Positions 54,801 to 63,362 of a DNA stretch of 64,000 nt are shown one piece after another. A model generated the notes under the pieces. The model did not search any database and was not told the DNA's origin. It was given only the letters and a program-made list of their open reading frames with translations. Location of the stretch: contig VZRN01005637.1 of assembly GCA_013397935.1 (NCBI GenBank), positions 1 through 64,000 of the forward strand, written 5' to 3'. Within the stretch, counting starts at the first letter, position 1; each line of letters starts with the position of its first letter. This DNA comes from Dasyornis broadbenti. Taxonomy: Eukaryota; Chordata; Aves; Passeriformes; Dasyornithidae. The position numbers were made by a program, and so were the translations under genes.

Positions 54801-57800
54801 GAACATCTGCAAAAGCTTGCTGTTGAACTTACCTCCTGGCTGGGATTAGATAAAGTATTAAACTGTTGTTTATTGTCAGGCCAAAACTCTACTGGGAAGC
54901 CAGGGAATTCCAAGACTAGCAGACTCCCATCAGCAAGCACCAAAAATTGTTTAGTATTGCCACCATTTCCCATAAGATCGTAGCCATTTATTATTTACAC
55001 TTATTACTAGTTGTTATAACGTACTTGATAAAAGCTCTTGGCAGGCACAGTGTTTCCAGCTATTGTCACATCTGTCAGGATGGAAAGGATACATAAACTG
55101 TTTTTTCCTCTTATATTGCTGTTAAAGGGTAACAGATGAAGCTTCTTCACTCCAGACCGTTAAGCCATGCTTTATTTTGAAGAAATATGTCAACAATGGC
55201 TGGCTTGGAAAACATTACATTTCTGTCCTAAATATAGATTGCAACACCCTTTACTAGGGAAACGTCTCTTGCAGTAGAAATTTCAAATTGTACAATAATA
55301 ACAAATGAAAATACTTGGATTTGATGGTTGCGTAGTTTTTTGCTCTGAAGGACCTGGATGACTTTTAAAAAAATTTTAAATATGAATGAATAATAAAACT
55401 CTTTATGAGGTATAGAAAATAAGAAAATTATTCCTTCAAAGAATTAATATAATTATTAGTGGCACAGAATGCCAGAATTAAGGACAGTAAAGCAGAAACA
55501 AAAGTTAACATTTATTCAATCATCTGTACATTTCATCTCTTTTAAGCTTTTTGTGCAGCAAAATGAAGCGTACAGGGTGAACTCCTGACCTTGTGGAAGC
55601 CAACAGAAGTTTGAAATTACTCTGGGGAACAGGACTTTTTCAGTTACTTGTATTTATGTATCATCCATTCAGAATCAAAGCAAAATGTAGATACCCTGAA
55701 TATTATATGAAGCATACAAGTGAGACTTGATCCAGGCAAAGAGCCTCAGGTCTGATCTTGGTAGACTGTTAAGGAATGAGTGAAATGTTTGTCTGGCCTC
55801 TTCTAATCCTTCAAGCGGATGCAGACATGAGTAACCTGAAGCGTGTATCGTAGAGCATAAGGGTAAATAGTGCACTTGATAGCCCAGTATATCAGGGGAG
55901 GAGGGGTGTGGACTGGATAAGTTACCCACAGGCAGAGTGGGAGCCAAGCAGCACCTCTCAGTGATAGCCATGTCCTAGTAAGAGCCTGCGGAAAGCCTTC
56001 AACAAGGGTGTTCCACTTTGACACTGACTTGGACAGACTTCTGGGTGAACTCTTCTATTTCCCTCCCCCATCCCTGATGCCCTTGCTCCAAGATGCATGC
56101 TTATGCTATCCAAATAAAGTCCCTGGAATAGGAGTTCTGGAATAGACCAGTTTGGCCAATTCCAGACAAATTCCTTCTGTCACTGTAGGAAGATTGACAA
56201 CATTTGTGGATTTCTGGTTTGGGTTTTTTTCTGTTTATTTATCCAGACAGTACAGTCCAGTGTAAGTGAATGTGGCAAAGAACAAGGAGTTAACATTTAC
56301 AGAATCCAAGGTGGTGAATTTTAGTTGTGGGAAAAGAGGGAGAAGTAACAGTTCAGGCAAATCAGGCAAATCATACTCTTTTTGCTGGGTATGGCACCCA
56401 GTTTCTGTATCCCTGAACCGTATGCAGACAGAATGTTGTGCAGCTTCTACCCTGGATGCTCACTATGCCTGAACACATTTAGCATTTCACGAGGTATGGC
56501 TTGCCGTTCAGTTGATAGTGGTGTGTAATATTCCTGGGATCAATGAGCTCTGCTCGTTGCAATCAGTACATGAACCATACAATTTTCTTTTTGCTGCCCA
56601 ACCTCTTCTGCACTGTGTTTGGGCTAAAATAAGAATACATCTGGGTTTGTATTGCGAAACTTTCCTTTGACCTTACTCGGGATAGCCACAGGTGTGTTAC
56701 CAGTTAAATTATGGTAATAAAGACTGCACTTTTTTGTTATTTTTAAATATGCATTTCTGGGGCAGCTACTGGGCAGAGTTCACTGAACTGCAAAGTGCTT
56801 ATGCATACAATTCTATTATCTCTTATTTTCACTGGACTATATCAAAGTGATCATTTAGCAACCATCAGAACTATGTGTTTTTTTCTGAAAGCATTTAAGA
56901 GGTACTAAGTGACACAAAGCCAGTAGTCTCACTCAACTGCATTGTCTCTCTACCAACACCTATTGCTGGCTTCAGAAAAACACTGTCAGATGCTGCTGGC
57001 CAAGCTGGGCCTTAGCCTGCCACTGCAGTGCCTGTCAGGAATCATTAGCTGGTGATCTCTTTGACTAATGGTCCAGCTGATTGTCTGATTCATGTTCAAG
57101 ATCTGTAAATGAGGCAGAAGCATCTTTCCTGCTCACCAGCTGTGAAATGGCTGTGTTTACAGCTAGATTTGCAGAAATCAAAATAAATGTATTTCCAATG
57201 AAATTTGGCAACAATATCATATCTAAAGCTGAGAGAAAAACTATGTTTTTGTGTTTTTTAAAGTTACAGTATTATAAATCAATGTTATCTCATCATGTAT
57301 TTGTCAGAGAAATATATTTTACCAAAACAGTGAACTGCTGGTAGTAGCATTAATCTTGTGTTGAGTTGGATAAATGTTCTTTATTCAACATAAATTCATA
57401 TTTCCATTATTTACTCTTTTGTCCATTATCCCTAAATGTATCAGTGTTCAGCACAGCCACTGTCCTTATGTCTGAGTTCTGTGTATGCTAATGGGGTATG
57501 CGTGTGAGTTTGTTATGTACATAAGGAAGAAATACAGGTGTGACAAAAATAAAAAATAAAAGGTGGGATTTTGGAGGGAGGGGGGTCTTGGGGGAGAAGC
57601 TGCTGTATCTGTTTGATATTAATGGAATAACCCCTGGAGGGTGAGCCTGGCATAATCCTGAGATAACTGAGAAGTAAATCAGGGCCTGAGATCTGACTAG
57701 TATTTTCCTTGTCAAAGGAGGTAATTACGAAATTCACCACTAGCTAGAGAATTAGCATGAGAGCCATACCGCATATAGGCTCTAGTTTGTGGATTTAAGC

Positions 57801-60800
57801 AGAGCTTAATACTTTATTTTGTCAGTGTAATTGTATACACAACAGACGTACAAAGATGTGGGAAGAAAGCTGATTTTTGTGCATGGACGCTCCCACAGGA
57901 GTTATCCTGTGGTCTGTTACGTGAAAGACAAAGTTGAAGTTCACTTACAGCTTCTACCCTCCCACATCCTGCACTAAAGAGAAAAAGTGATTGAAACCCA
58001 CTGTTCATCTCTGTATTAGACTTTAATTTTCATGTTATTGCTTATTGGTTTTTTATTATTTGGTTTTTTTAAACTAGTGTTTTCACAGTCCCACAGAAAT
58101 AGAAGGTTTGAGATAGTCAGTGTGCTTGGTCACATTGATCCAAAAACTAATCTGACCAGAATCAGTGTGGTTTTTATAATTTCGATGTTGTTAAAGTTAG
58201 GTTACATTTTTTTTATATAGAGGTAGAAAGAACTGTACGTTTTTCTAATCTGTTCAACTTCATATACAACAATCTTTTCCCACTAGTTGCTAGGAGTATC
58301 AAACTGTCTTTGAAACACTATGGAAATTTTATAATAATTTTATAATGGAGTCTAACACGATCAGGATAAATCTATTGCAACAGCTTCCTTTCTCAGAACT
58401 CCTTGTACATTGCTAATTCTAAAATACCAAACAAAACAAAATAAAAAGGAAAAAAAAACATGTTGCCCCTTCAGTAACTCTAAATCTCTGGAAACTTTGT
58501 CTAACTTTTGAGAAGGAAATTTAGCTAAATATGTGTAATACCCAAACTCACTGGTTTTAATATACATTACCAGTATAGATTCTTACATGGTCCTATTCAA
58601 TATCTCTTTATATATTATTATATATTTTTATTAATATTTCCTTAACACAAAGAAAATTATCAAGATTACATTTTTACACGCAATATTTGCTATAGAATAC
58701 TGCAGCAGAAGCATCTTACCTTAATAAGATGATTTTACTTTTGTTGTGTGAATTTTTCCCGTCCAGTAAAAGTGCACATTTGTGTAGGAGTTTTCAGCGT
58801 TAATTATTAATTATTCCACCTCTTCCGTGGATGTCATTATCCCCTGCACAGAATGGCCTACATATATATGTATAATGCCCATTTCTGTCTATGCTTCTAT
58901 CTAAAGGTAGGAAAAGTATAATTGGAAGCCTGTAAATTCCATTAGATCCAAAGGATGTGTTCCCAGTATTTATCCACTTCTCAGAGAGCTGATAGATGAG
59001 TGGCACAGCCTTGCCCACTCAATACTGTCTGCCACATGCATGTCTTTTCCTGTGTGGTATCCACAGGAAGCAAGTTAGATGGATTAGTTTTTCCTATCTC
59101 ATAAAAATAAATAGGAAATTTTCATGCCTTTTTGTTGTTTTTTGGCTTTTTACAGATTCTGGCAGGCATCACTGTGTTGATTCTACTTGATTTCCCGCCA
59201 TGCAAACTTTATAATTTTTTCATTTTAAATTTTTGAAAAGAAATTTGCGGTAGCCAAAGCCTTAGGTTCCTAAGTAACCTTTCTGTGCTAGATAGCAATG
59301 ACTAGAGGCCCTGTGTCCTACTTTAATGTTGTAGAGGCCAGTTTAAACTAGGAGTGATTTCAGTCCAGCACATAACATTTTTGACACCTCCTGACACTCT
59401 AATGGCAGGTTTTCTAATATGGGCACAATTATTGCAACAAATGCTGTAGGTCCCCTGAGTTAAATGAAATACCAAGAGCTGTTTCTTGGACACCTGTGTG
59501 TGTTTCTACTAACATCCTGGATTATTAGAGGGATGTACTGCAGGCACTGACAACATCAAGCATGTATTCAGTTTAGGAAGTGTTCTGAACTGATGTGACA
59601 ACTTCCTAACGGAGGTGCCTTTGTACTCTTTCTGTCACACCTATTGCATTGATAACTCAATTGGCAGTGACCTGCAAGGATAGGATGCAACATTAGAACA
59701 CAACTGATAAGAAGGTACTTGAGGGATGATAAATGGGGCCGTGCACATTAAAAATGCTTCTTTTTGTGCACACACAGCTTATGTAGCTAAAACATAAGAG
59801 CCATGTCCAGGGGTACTGCTGCATGTAGTAAAATCCTTTCAAGATGTAGAAATCTGAGTAATGGAAACAGCAATAGAAGTGTGACATCCGCAGCAACAGC
59901 ATACACGCGTTGTCTTCTTCTGAACCATGCGCTTTGCCAGTAACAGAGGTTACAGTCTTAACAGAAAATGCCCAATCTTTTACCTCAGTGTAAATAGGCA
60001 TCCTGGGCCATGCAGGTTACTGTCATATGTCCCTGGGCATCTCCCATCCCCCTTCGGAGCCGGTAAATGACATTCACTACTCCTTTCTTGGAAATGTGCA
60101 AAAAGAATTTCCATAGAGGGTCTTTGGAGATTTCCTGTTTTCTCATGTGTGTAATAGATTGGGTCAAGCAACAAAGAGGGAGAATGAAAGAATAAGATTT
60201 AATTTTATATGCACTCTGCCGTCATCACCATTGGAAAAAAAATGGATGGAAAGAGAAATTCTGCAATACAGGTGATGTCAGTGTTAAATTAAGTAAGGAT
60301 CATACGTTTTTATGCAGCAGCTGTAATCCTGCAGTTATGGGAAGGTTCATAATAGTAGAGTAGATTCCCAACTAATGCTAACAATTTGCTTGTGTGTGAA
60401 TAATTAATCAGAAAAATGGCAGCATTATCTACAGTACTTTAAGATAACATAGCTTAAAATATGTAACCTGTAATTTATTCAATTTAGGGGCATCTGAATT
60501 GTACTAAGATAAGTTGTAACAGATTAAAGAAAGAAAAATAATATTGAGTTGTACTTCAGCATACCATTCTAAAACATTATGAATGCAAAAGATACCATCT
60601 TCAGTTATTGATTATCCGAAACTCATAAAAGCACGAGCTCTTGAAATCTTTTAAATTATGGATAAGGAAATTTATACTGCAAATGAGGGAGTATCTCTTT
60701 GGGTTTTGCAAACTGCCAAAATGCAGAAGTTTAATTGCAAATTATATCTTTTTGATTTGTAATTATTGAGGAATTTGAAACAACTATAAGTAATAACCAA

Positions 60801-61053
60801 AACCCTAGTCCCATTATGGCTAATTAGAGAACAGTTGTAGAAGTAGGAAAACTTTAATTTTGTGTTCTGTGTGGACAGAGAGATGGGGTCTGGAGATGGG
60901 GGGAAAAAAATGCAGCTTCTTAATCGTGGTATGTACTGGGTTTTATCTTTCTGTTTCACAGATTTTGAAAACCTGTGTAGAAATCTTCACAAGCCTTTGT
61001 GATTCTGCTGGCCTGGGCAGAGCAAATGCAGCTGTAGCCAAGATCCTGGCAAG
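759..61053 (+). CDS. TTC29: TTC29, tetratricopeptide repeat protein 29 (spliced, 3'-incomplete, 7 coding exons visible)
   Basis: Joined coding segments 759-850, 3507-3590, 17408-17631, 27105-27290, 43620-43832, 46437-46522 and 60962-61053 total 977 nt and give 325 codons plus two bases, with no stop. The product matches vertebrate TTC29 along its length: an LIKDKDAIDDYL-type N-terminal segment, YRNSYKKNICIDMLRQGYHK, EEQPDKLDQLYHFLTRAE, NDPEDKWLRNYFYE, AAEHYEAFYQLAEG, WKDETG and DKMLENKEHQEAVKML. The family is an alpha-helical TPR protein of cilia and sperm flagella; loss in men causes multiple morphological abnormalities of the flagella. TPR-like helical pairs fall at about residues 181-214, 231-266 and 271-304, and a further one begins near 311. 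Phases at the seven donors are 2, 2, 1, 1, 1, 0, 2, and every acceptor fits. Human TTC29 is about 475 residues, so the rest lies beyond the window. I see no disabling change. The gene assignment is very secure; the exact start is less so. Confidence 0.95.
851..3506 (+). other. TTC29: TTC29 intron 1
   Basis: About 2.66 kb, GTAGGT...TTTAG. It contains an AT-rich 22-bp palindrome at 1306-1327. The open frames at 1788-2102 and 2185-2536 are AT-rich and show no family resemblance. Nothing else was recognised. Confidence 0.85.
1306..1327. repeat. Perfect 22-bp AT-rich palindrome
   Basis: ATTGATTAAT followed by TAATTAATCAAT-type sequence reads the same on both strands over 22 bp. It contains overlapping TTAATTAA and TAATTA homeodomain-type cores, but it is low complexity. 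Confidence 0.8.
3507..3590 (+). CDS. TTC29: TTC29 coding exon 2
   Basis: The exon is 84 nt long, bounded by a TTTAAATTTAG acceptor ending at 3506 and a GTAAGT donor at 3591. It enters and leaves in phase 2, so skipping it would preserve the frame. It encodes the end of Arg31, then IHLIKDKDAIDDYLAKNIKG and VSKQEAA, and two bases of Ala59. The LIK-K-DID-YL...KG-SK-E-AA pattern is the conserved N-terminal signature of TTC29, ahead of the TPR region. No recognised domain lies here; it is probably helical. Confidence 0.93.
8569..8574. repeat. Left target-site duplication CTTAAT of the solo LTR
   Basis: Six bases identical to 8943-8948, immediately before the TG of the LTR. Confidence 0.75.
8575..8942 (+). 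mobile_element. Solo LTR of an avian ERVK-like endogenous retrovirus
   Basis: A 368-bp unit starts TGTTGCAG and ends ACCACCACA, giving the TG...CA ends of an LTR. It is flanked by an exact 6-bp direct repeat, CTTAAT, at 8569-8574 and 8943-8948, the expected target-site duplication. A polyadenylation signal AATAAA lies at 8887-8892, about 50 bp before the 3' end, after a TTTTTGC tract, as in alpha/beta-retrovirus-like avian LTRs. It is in the same orientation as TTC29. No gag, pol or env remains nearby, so this is a solo LTR left by recombination. The 6-bp duplication fits ERVK-type integration; the family name is inferred from general resemblance. Confidence 0.8.
8887..8892 (+). promoter_or_regulatory. 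Polyadenylation signal AATAAA inside the solo LTR
   Basis: An AATAAA hexamer on the sense strand of TTC29, in the position expected for the R region of the LTR. It could in principle end TTC29 transcripts early within intron 2; no evidence of use can be read from the sequence. Confidence 0.6.
8943..8948. repeat. Right target-site duplication CTTAAT of the solo LTR
   Basis: Six bases identical to 8569-8574, immediately after the CA of the LTR. Confidence 0.75.
12025..12090 (+). repeat. Possible ancient amniote interspersed repeat relic
   Basis: GGTTTACACCACTGTAACCT followed by TAAAGCCAAATCCTCAGC resembles an old amniote repeat motif (GAGTTACACCAGTGTAAA-like). It is short and diverged. Confidence 0.22.
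13571..13646. repeat. Imperfect inverted repeat, about 20-bp arms
   Basis: GTGCTGAAAACTCTTGTGAC at 13571-13590 pairs with the segment ending TTTTTCAGCAC at 13646. The first 10 bp pair perfectly and most of the next 9 also pair. The intervening sequence holds smaller palindromes (GTGAC...GTCAC and TGTCATGACA). Confidence 0.75.
14143..14308. other. CpG-rich pocket in intron 2
   Basis: About 14 CpG dinucleotides fall in roughly 166 bp, with GC-rich runs such as GGCCAGGCGAGCGCC and CGGCCGGGGCCC, inside an otherwise AT-rich, CpG-poor intron. Short open frames exist on both strands but match nothing known. It could be a small CpG island, an intragenic promoter or a recently inserted sequence. Confidence 0.6.
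14534..14580 (-). mobile_element. CR1 LINE 3'-end scrap
   Basis: TAGAATCATAG followed by GAGTTGGAAGGGACCTTA is the reverse complement of the avian CR1 3' terminus. Only about 45 bp remains recognisable. Confidence 0.7.
16193..16231. repeat. Perfect inverted repeat, 15-bp arms, 9-nt loop
   Basis: The left arm TCACATCACTTCCAT (16193-16207) and right arm ATGGAAGTGATGTGA (16217-16231) are exact reverse complements around the loop CTTACCAAC. Either strand could form a stable hairpin. Confidence 0.9.
16480..16575 (-). repeat. Possible ancient amniote L3/CR1-like relic
   Basis: On the minus strand, GAGTCCAATGGGACTGCAAC followed by AGATGTAAAGGCTTGCAGGG recalls the 3' region of old amniote LINE/SINE families (a CAATGGGACT block, then GTAA...TTTGCAGGAT). 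It is strongly diverged. Confidence 0.3.
16913..16990. repeat. TA-rich low-complexity sequence
   Basis: Imperfect TATATA/ACATATA repeats. A similar, shorter tract lies at 11277-11305 and another at 51900-51913. Confidence 0.8.
17408..17631 (+). CDS. TTC29: TTC29 coding exon 3
   Basis: This 224-nt exon has the acceptor CTTATTCCCAG ending at 17407 and the donor GTAAAT at 17632. It encodes the end of Ala59 and residues 60-133, plus the first base of Gly134. The most conserved stretches are YRNSYKKNICIDMLRQGYHK, FSELLTLIQKWNALREAA and EEQPDKLDQLYHFLTRAE. The intervening PGSAIWHEKSL is more variable. The helical character and the invariant EEQPDKL block are diagnostic for the family. The larger open frame around it, running from 17154 to 17654, includes flanking intron sequence that happens to stay open; the splice signals and homology set the true ends. 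Confidence 0.96.
22039..22250 (+). other. Unassigned terminal-exon-like open frame in intron 3
   Basis: A good acceptor (CCTTACCTTTTTTGTCTAG, ending 22038) is followed by a frame open to TGA at 22248-22250. It has two hydrophobic stretches (FPFMYLTMLGVVCSVYTL, and RLGVIMLTTHIFTSLICGLM) and a lysine-rich tail (KYLGKKVYPFMNKLWKKE). AATAAA occurs about 90 bp after the stop. I do not recognise the protein and see no upstream partner exon, so it may be a chance frame, a decayed gene piece or a cryptic alternative end of TTC29. The frame contributed by the TTC29 exon 3 donor (phase 1) is compatible with entry as x|AC. Confidence 0.2.
23838..24045 (+). pseudogene. Possible relic of a tyrosine-recombinase (DIRS-like) retrotransposon
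   Basis: One open frame reads GHIKVHSIKAVAVAG, then PPLGICRALPEV. This resembles the C-terminal part of tyrosine recombinases of DIRS-like elements, where a KVHS-(V/I)-(R/K)-A-V-A block carries the HxxR box and is followed by a P-L-x-(D/E)-I-C-x-A block. Here the box arginine would be lysine, and the upstream catalytic arginine and downstream tyrosine were not found. If the call is right, it is a dead fragment. Chance similarity over such a short stretch is a real alternative. Confidence 0.22.
24449..24566 (+). mobile_element. ERVL-like avian LTR fragment
   Basis: The segment starting TGTTGTCCAGGTTTTGGCTA, then GGACAGAATTAATTTTCTTC and a GTCTGGTACAATTCTGTG block, resembles the 5' part of a common avian ERVL LTR family. 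It fades into TA-rich sequence after about 24566. The identification rests on recalled similarity only. Confidence 0.5.
27105..27290 (+). CDS. TTC29: TTC29 coding exon 4
   Basis: This exon is 186 nt and in phase 1 at both ends, so it could be skipped without a frameshift. The acceptor GTTTTTAAAG ends at 27104 and is weak, with A rather than C before AG. The donor is GTAGGT at 27291. It encodes Gly134 and residues 135-195: HYEEVYDNQLSLACFFNDPE, then DKWLRNYFYEQSFNTAQLVK, then the start of the first clear TPR-like unit (KRKAQAYVNIGLISEEE). The DKW-RN-FYE motif is shared with mammalian TTC29. Confidence 0.96.
27609..27830 (-). mobile_element. CR1 LINE fragment (3' end)
   Basis: It begins TAGAATCATAGAA and continues with AAGGGACCTTATAAGATCATC, then the typical CR1 3' region (GGGGAGATTGTTCCAGTG and a CTCTCACTGTAAA block). 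It is 5'-truncated and diverged, and antisense to TTC29. Confidence 0.85.
31320..31345. repeat. Perfect inverted repeat, 10-bp arms, 6-nt loop
   Basis: TATCATGCAT (31320-31329) and ATGCATGATA (31336-31345) flank GAAGTG. Confidence 0.85.
32478..32580 (-). mobile_element. CR1 LINE fragment
   Basis: CACAGAATGGTTGGAATGGAAGG followed by GGTCATCTAGTCCAATAGCC and a short diverged stretch to about 32580. It has the same CR1 3'-end signature in reverse orientation. Confidence 0.8.
36413..36480 (-). mobile_element. CR1 LINE fragment, short
   Basis: AGGATCATTTGGGTTGGTTG, then GGGACCTTAGCAGGTCATTA and GTCCAATTGCTGCTCAAAGC, correspond to the CR1 3' end. About 65 bp remains. Confidence 0.7.
36615..36641. 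repeat. A-rich tract (A15-CC-A10)
   Basis: Two A runs separated by CC, shortly after the CR1 fragment at 36413-36480. Confidence 0.85.
43620..43832 (+). CDS. TTC29: TTC29 coding exon 5
   Basis: This 213-nt exon is in phase 1 at both ends. The acceptor ATTTTTCAG ends at 43619 and the donor GTAGGT starts at 43833. It encodes Gly196 and residues 197-266. Helix B of the first TPR-like unit reads AAEHYEAFYQLAEG, followed by the conserved WKDETG turn and a second TPR-like unit (LWRIYTLLADKMLENKEHQE, AVKMLIKALKMAKE). It is one of the best conserved parts of the protein. Confidence 0.96.
43833..46436 (+). other. TTC29: TTC29 intron 5
   Basis: About 2.6 kb, GTAGGT...TTTAG. It contains one degraded CR1 fragment at 44321-44505. 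Nothing else was recognised. Confidence 0.85.
44321..44505 (-). mobile_element. CR1 LINE fragment, degraded
   Basis: It starts TAGAGAATCACAGAATACCAG and later shows TTGAGCCTCCATAACCACTC and CCTCACAATGAAAAAGG, which follow the order of the CR1 3' region (a TCCACCACC-like block, then a CTCACAGTGAAAAA-like block). It is antisense to TTC29. Confidence 0.75.
46437..46522 (+). CDS. TTC29: TTC29 coding exon 6
   Basis: This short 86-nt exon follows the acceptor CCATTCTTTAG (ending 46436) and ends at a consensus GTGAGT donor at 46523. It encodes Gly267 and residues 268-295, ending in phase 0: GVTKMQGEAAYCLSLAYHFS, then GEHETALT. The EA-Y-L-LA(Y/H)...E-ETALT pattern is a canonical TPR helix pair and aligns with the mammalian protein. 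It is too short to stand out as an open frame; it was placed by splice sites, phase and homology. Confidence 0.93.
46523..60961 (+). other. TTC29: TTC29 intron 6
   Basis: About 14.4 kb, GTGAGT...CACAG. No transposon could be named in it. It has a T21 run at 52747-52767 and short CA-like sequence near 52065-52100. Open frames on both strands (for example 51936-52250 and 55675-55971) lack any recognisable domain. Confidence 0.85.
52747..52767. repeat. T21 homopolymer
   Basis: Twenty-one consecutive T within a pyrimidine-rich stretch of intron 6. Confidence 0.9.
60962..61053 (+). CDS. TTC29: TTC29 coding exon 7 (last exon in the window)
   Basis: This 92-nt exon follows a strong acceptor (TTTCTGTTTCACAG, ending 60961) and ends at a GTAGGT donor at 61054. 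It enters in phase 0 and leaves in phase 2. It encodes residues 296-325 (ILKTCVEIFTSLCDSAGLGR, then ANAAVAKILA) and two bases of Arg326. The SLGR/GLGR...AKIL segment is the start of a further TPR unit in mammalian TTC29, whose remainder sits on exons outside the window. Confidence 0.94.
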
Positions 61054-61315
61054 GTAGGTTAGCACATCCTTGTCCAACTGTCAGTGCAGATTCACTCAGC
61101 TGTGAAAGACTTAAATTGTTAGAGGTCTGTCGCTTCCCATTACTGACTGCTTAAATTTTAAGCAGTGCCCTTCTTGCAGTAAGTGACCCTTTCATCGAAA
61201 GTTATTTTAAACTGTTACAGGTTTTTTAAAGTGTATGGTCCTAGTTTTCTTTTCCTGTAAAATATAACATGTCCTTTTTCTTCCACATTTTGAGGGCTTT
61301 TTAAGTTGTTGTTTT

Positions 61316-61378
61316 TTGAGTGTTTGTGGGTTTTTTTTTTGGGTTTTTTTTTTTTTTGGTTTTGTTTGGTTTTTTGGG

Positions 61379-61418
<40 letters not shown>
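61316..61418. repeat. T/G homopolymer tract ending in T38
   Basis: Runs of T broken by G clusters, ending with 38 consecutive T at 61381-61418. The tract lies about 260 bp after exon 7. It is low complexity and its length may be unreliable in the assembly. The apparent reading frame through it is meaningless. Confidence 0.9.
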
Positions 61419-61419
<1 letters not shown>

Positions 61420-62755
61420 TTTGGGAGGGGAACCTCACCTTACTTTACTGGAAAATAGAAATGTGGGCATATTTTCCAAGTTAAGAGAGAAAACCTGGAA
61501 GAATGTGGCAAGCTTCAGTAGGTGTCTCAGTGTAATATTTTCTGAACTAGATGTTTCCATTTATTGCACTCACTTTTTCTGTAAAGGCATTTATATTTTG
61601 TGCATGTGTAACTAGGTACAAATTCATTGCAAATATGATGTTTGTGTTCAGTATTTATGTTTCAGCATCTGGCATTAAAATCTTCAGGTGAATTACTTCT
61701 GACACATAATTTTGACATAGTCTAATTGCAATTATCATATGAGATAGGGAAAAAAGAGATTAAAGTGAAGGTTGCAGCCTATTCTTGATTCATCCTATTT
61801 TTGAAGACCTCAGTGCATATGATGCATGATAGAGGTTGGCAATTGTTTATGGAGAGGGAGTTGTCACCAGATTTGTTTCAGTGTGCAGTGCAAGTTCTCC
61901 TCTTTGAGCCAGATTCCTTGTCTTTTGGTCTTATCAGATCACATAGGGACCAGCCACAATCACTGTCCACTTCAACCCTCTGATGCATAATGCACATCTA
62001 CATGTATTCTGAACATTCTAAATAAGGGTGTGGGATAAGATACTCAAAAAGACACAGAGAAGACTAAGAATACCAGGTCCCAGTTTTAAAAGTGCCTTAA
62101 GGCCAACCAAGAAAGATTTAGTAGCTAAAACACCAGCGGTTACAGTGAGTGGCTTTGCAATGAGTACAAAGTTTTCTGAGCTCTCAGTAGCATTCATGAG
62201 CTTCTTGTATTCACAAAAAGCAGCAGTCTGGGTAGAGGCTGGGTTAAGATAGTCAAGATAACATCCCTGATAAACCATGTCTATTAATTTCCTCTCTGTG
62301 ATTTAGGCATTCTGGAATGAGGGCACAGATATTTATTTACTCAGAAGTTACAGATTTTGAAATCTTTCTGAAGTCAGTTTGCTAAACTCTTCATCTGAAA
62401 GATCATGCCAATGCATATCTTTTCTTAAAAGCAGACCTAAAGAAGAAGTGTCTAGTGATTTTCTTCTGCATCAAATCTGTACACAACACTTTCTGGGAGC
62501 ATTCTTTAGCTATGGACAGTACTACAGCTTTCCAGTTGTTGCAAACTGAAAAAGAAGGAAAGCAGTAGCTGAGGAGCAGTGGGACCAGATACTAAGAGCA
62601 GTAAGACTGTGCAGTATTTAAGGCACCCTCCTAGAAGAGGAACATTCTGATGGATTCAAGTGAAGGAGGAATTCAATCTCATGTATAGGATCAGGGATTT
62701 AATCTATTACACAGGTGAAGACCCGTCCTTAAACTCTTTCTCGGGAAAATGGCTG

Positions 62756-62798
62756 TCATGGTATTTTTTATAAAACCTGTTTGCAATTTATACCATGA
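62756..62798. repeat. Inverted repeat, 9-bp arms
   Basis: TCATGGTAT (62756-62764) and ATACCATGA (62790-62798) enclose an AT-rich 25-bp centre. Confidence 0.6.
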
Positions 62799-62929
62799 GA
62801 GCATTTACCAAATTAAACATTTGTACATTTACATATTGTTCTGCCAATTGACAGGGGCGATTTAAAGAACACAGATACCCATGGAAAGAATGGTCTGATT
62901 TTACTACAAATATTAAGACAGCACAAAAG

Positions 62930-63362
62930 TGAAATGATACGTTCAATAAAACTACATACTTGGCTTTAACAACAAGCAAAAACAAGCCAGGTAACGCACC
63001 TAATCGTTACTATGCAAGAGAAAGGATAGTGATTGAGAAAGATCCATCACCGATTACCTAAATACTTTACATCATCCAGAGTCCGCAGTCACTGGGGAAC
63101 CCGGTTTCACAGTGAGGACCTGGAGAACCCTTTCTGGCAATTGGGAAAATCCCATGTGGTCCGCCCATAGGTGAGGTCTCCAAATTTGCTCTGAAAGTGG
63201 GTGCAGTTTTTATAGGCCCTAATCAGCAAGTTGAAGTGACTTGATTATATTTTTAGCACAGAAACACCTGGACTTGATGACACACTTCCCGACCAGTAGG
63301 GGCCAGAGCTTGGCCAGAGCCCAGGCCTTGGCTGGGAGGGTTTTCCCCTAAAATATCCTACA
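62930..63362 (-). mobile_element. Candidate LTR, minus strand
   Basis: Read on the minus strand, the unit starts TGTAGGATATTTTAGGGG at 63362. It passes through a GC-richer U3-like part and a TATAAAA box (63211-63217), then GGAGACCTCACC and a CCAGGTCCTCACTGTG stretch. This is the layout of a retroviral LTR. No target-site duplication, AATAAA on the minus strand or clear left end was found, so the left limit is a guess and the call is tentative. Confidence 0.33.

Noticed and set aside
54447..54849. Overlapping frames of 90 and 75 residues
   Set aside because: No homology recognised, and no acceptor/donor pair fits the TTC29 phase.
55675..56024. Overlapping minus-strand frames of 98 and 73 residues
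   Set aside because: No domain, and the two overlap in different frames, as expected for chance.
57064..57344. Stretch with the feel of a conserved non-coding element
   Set aside because: No alignment is available and nothing in the sequence alone proves constraint.
61316..61615. 99-residue frame starting in the T/G tract
   Set aside because: Phe/Gly/Trp runs come from homopolymers; it is not a protein.
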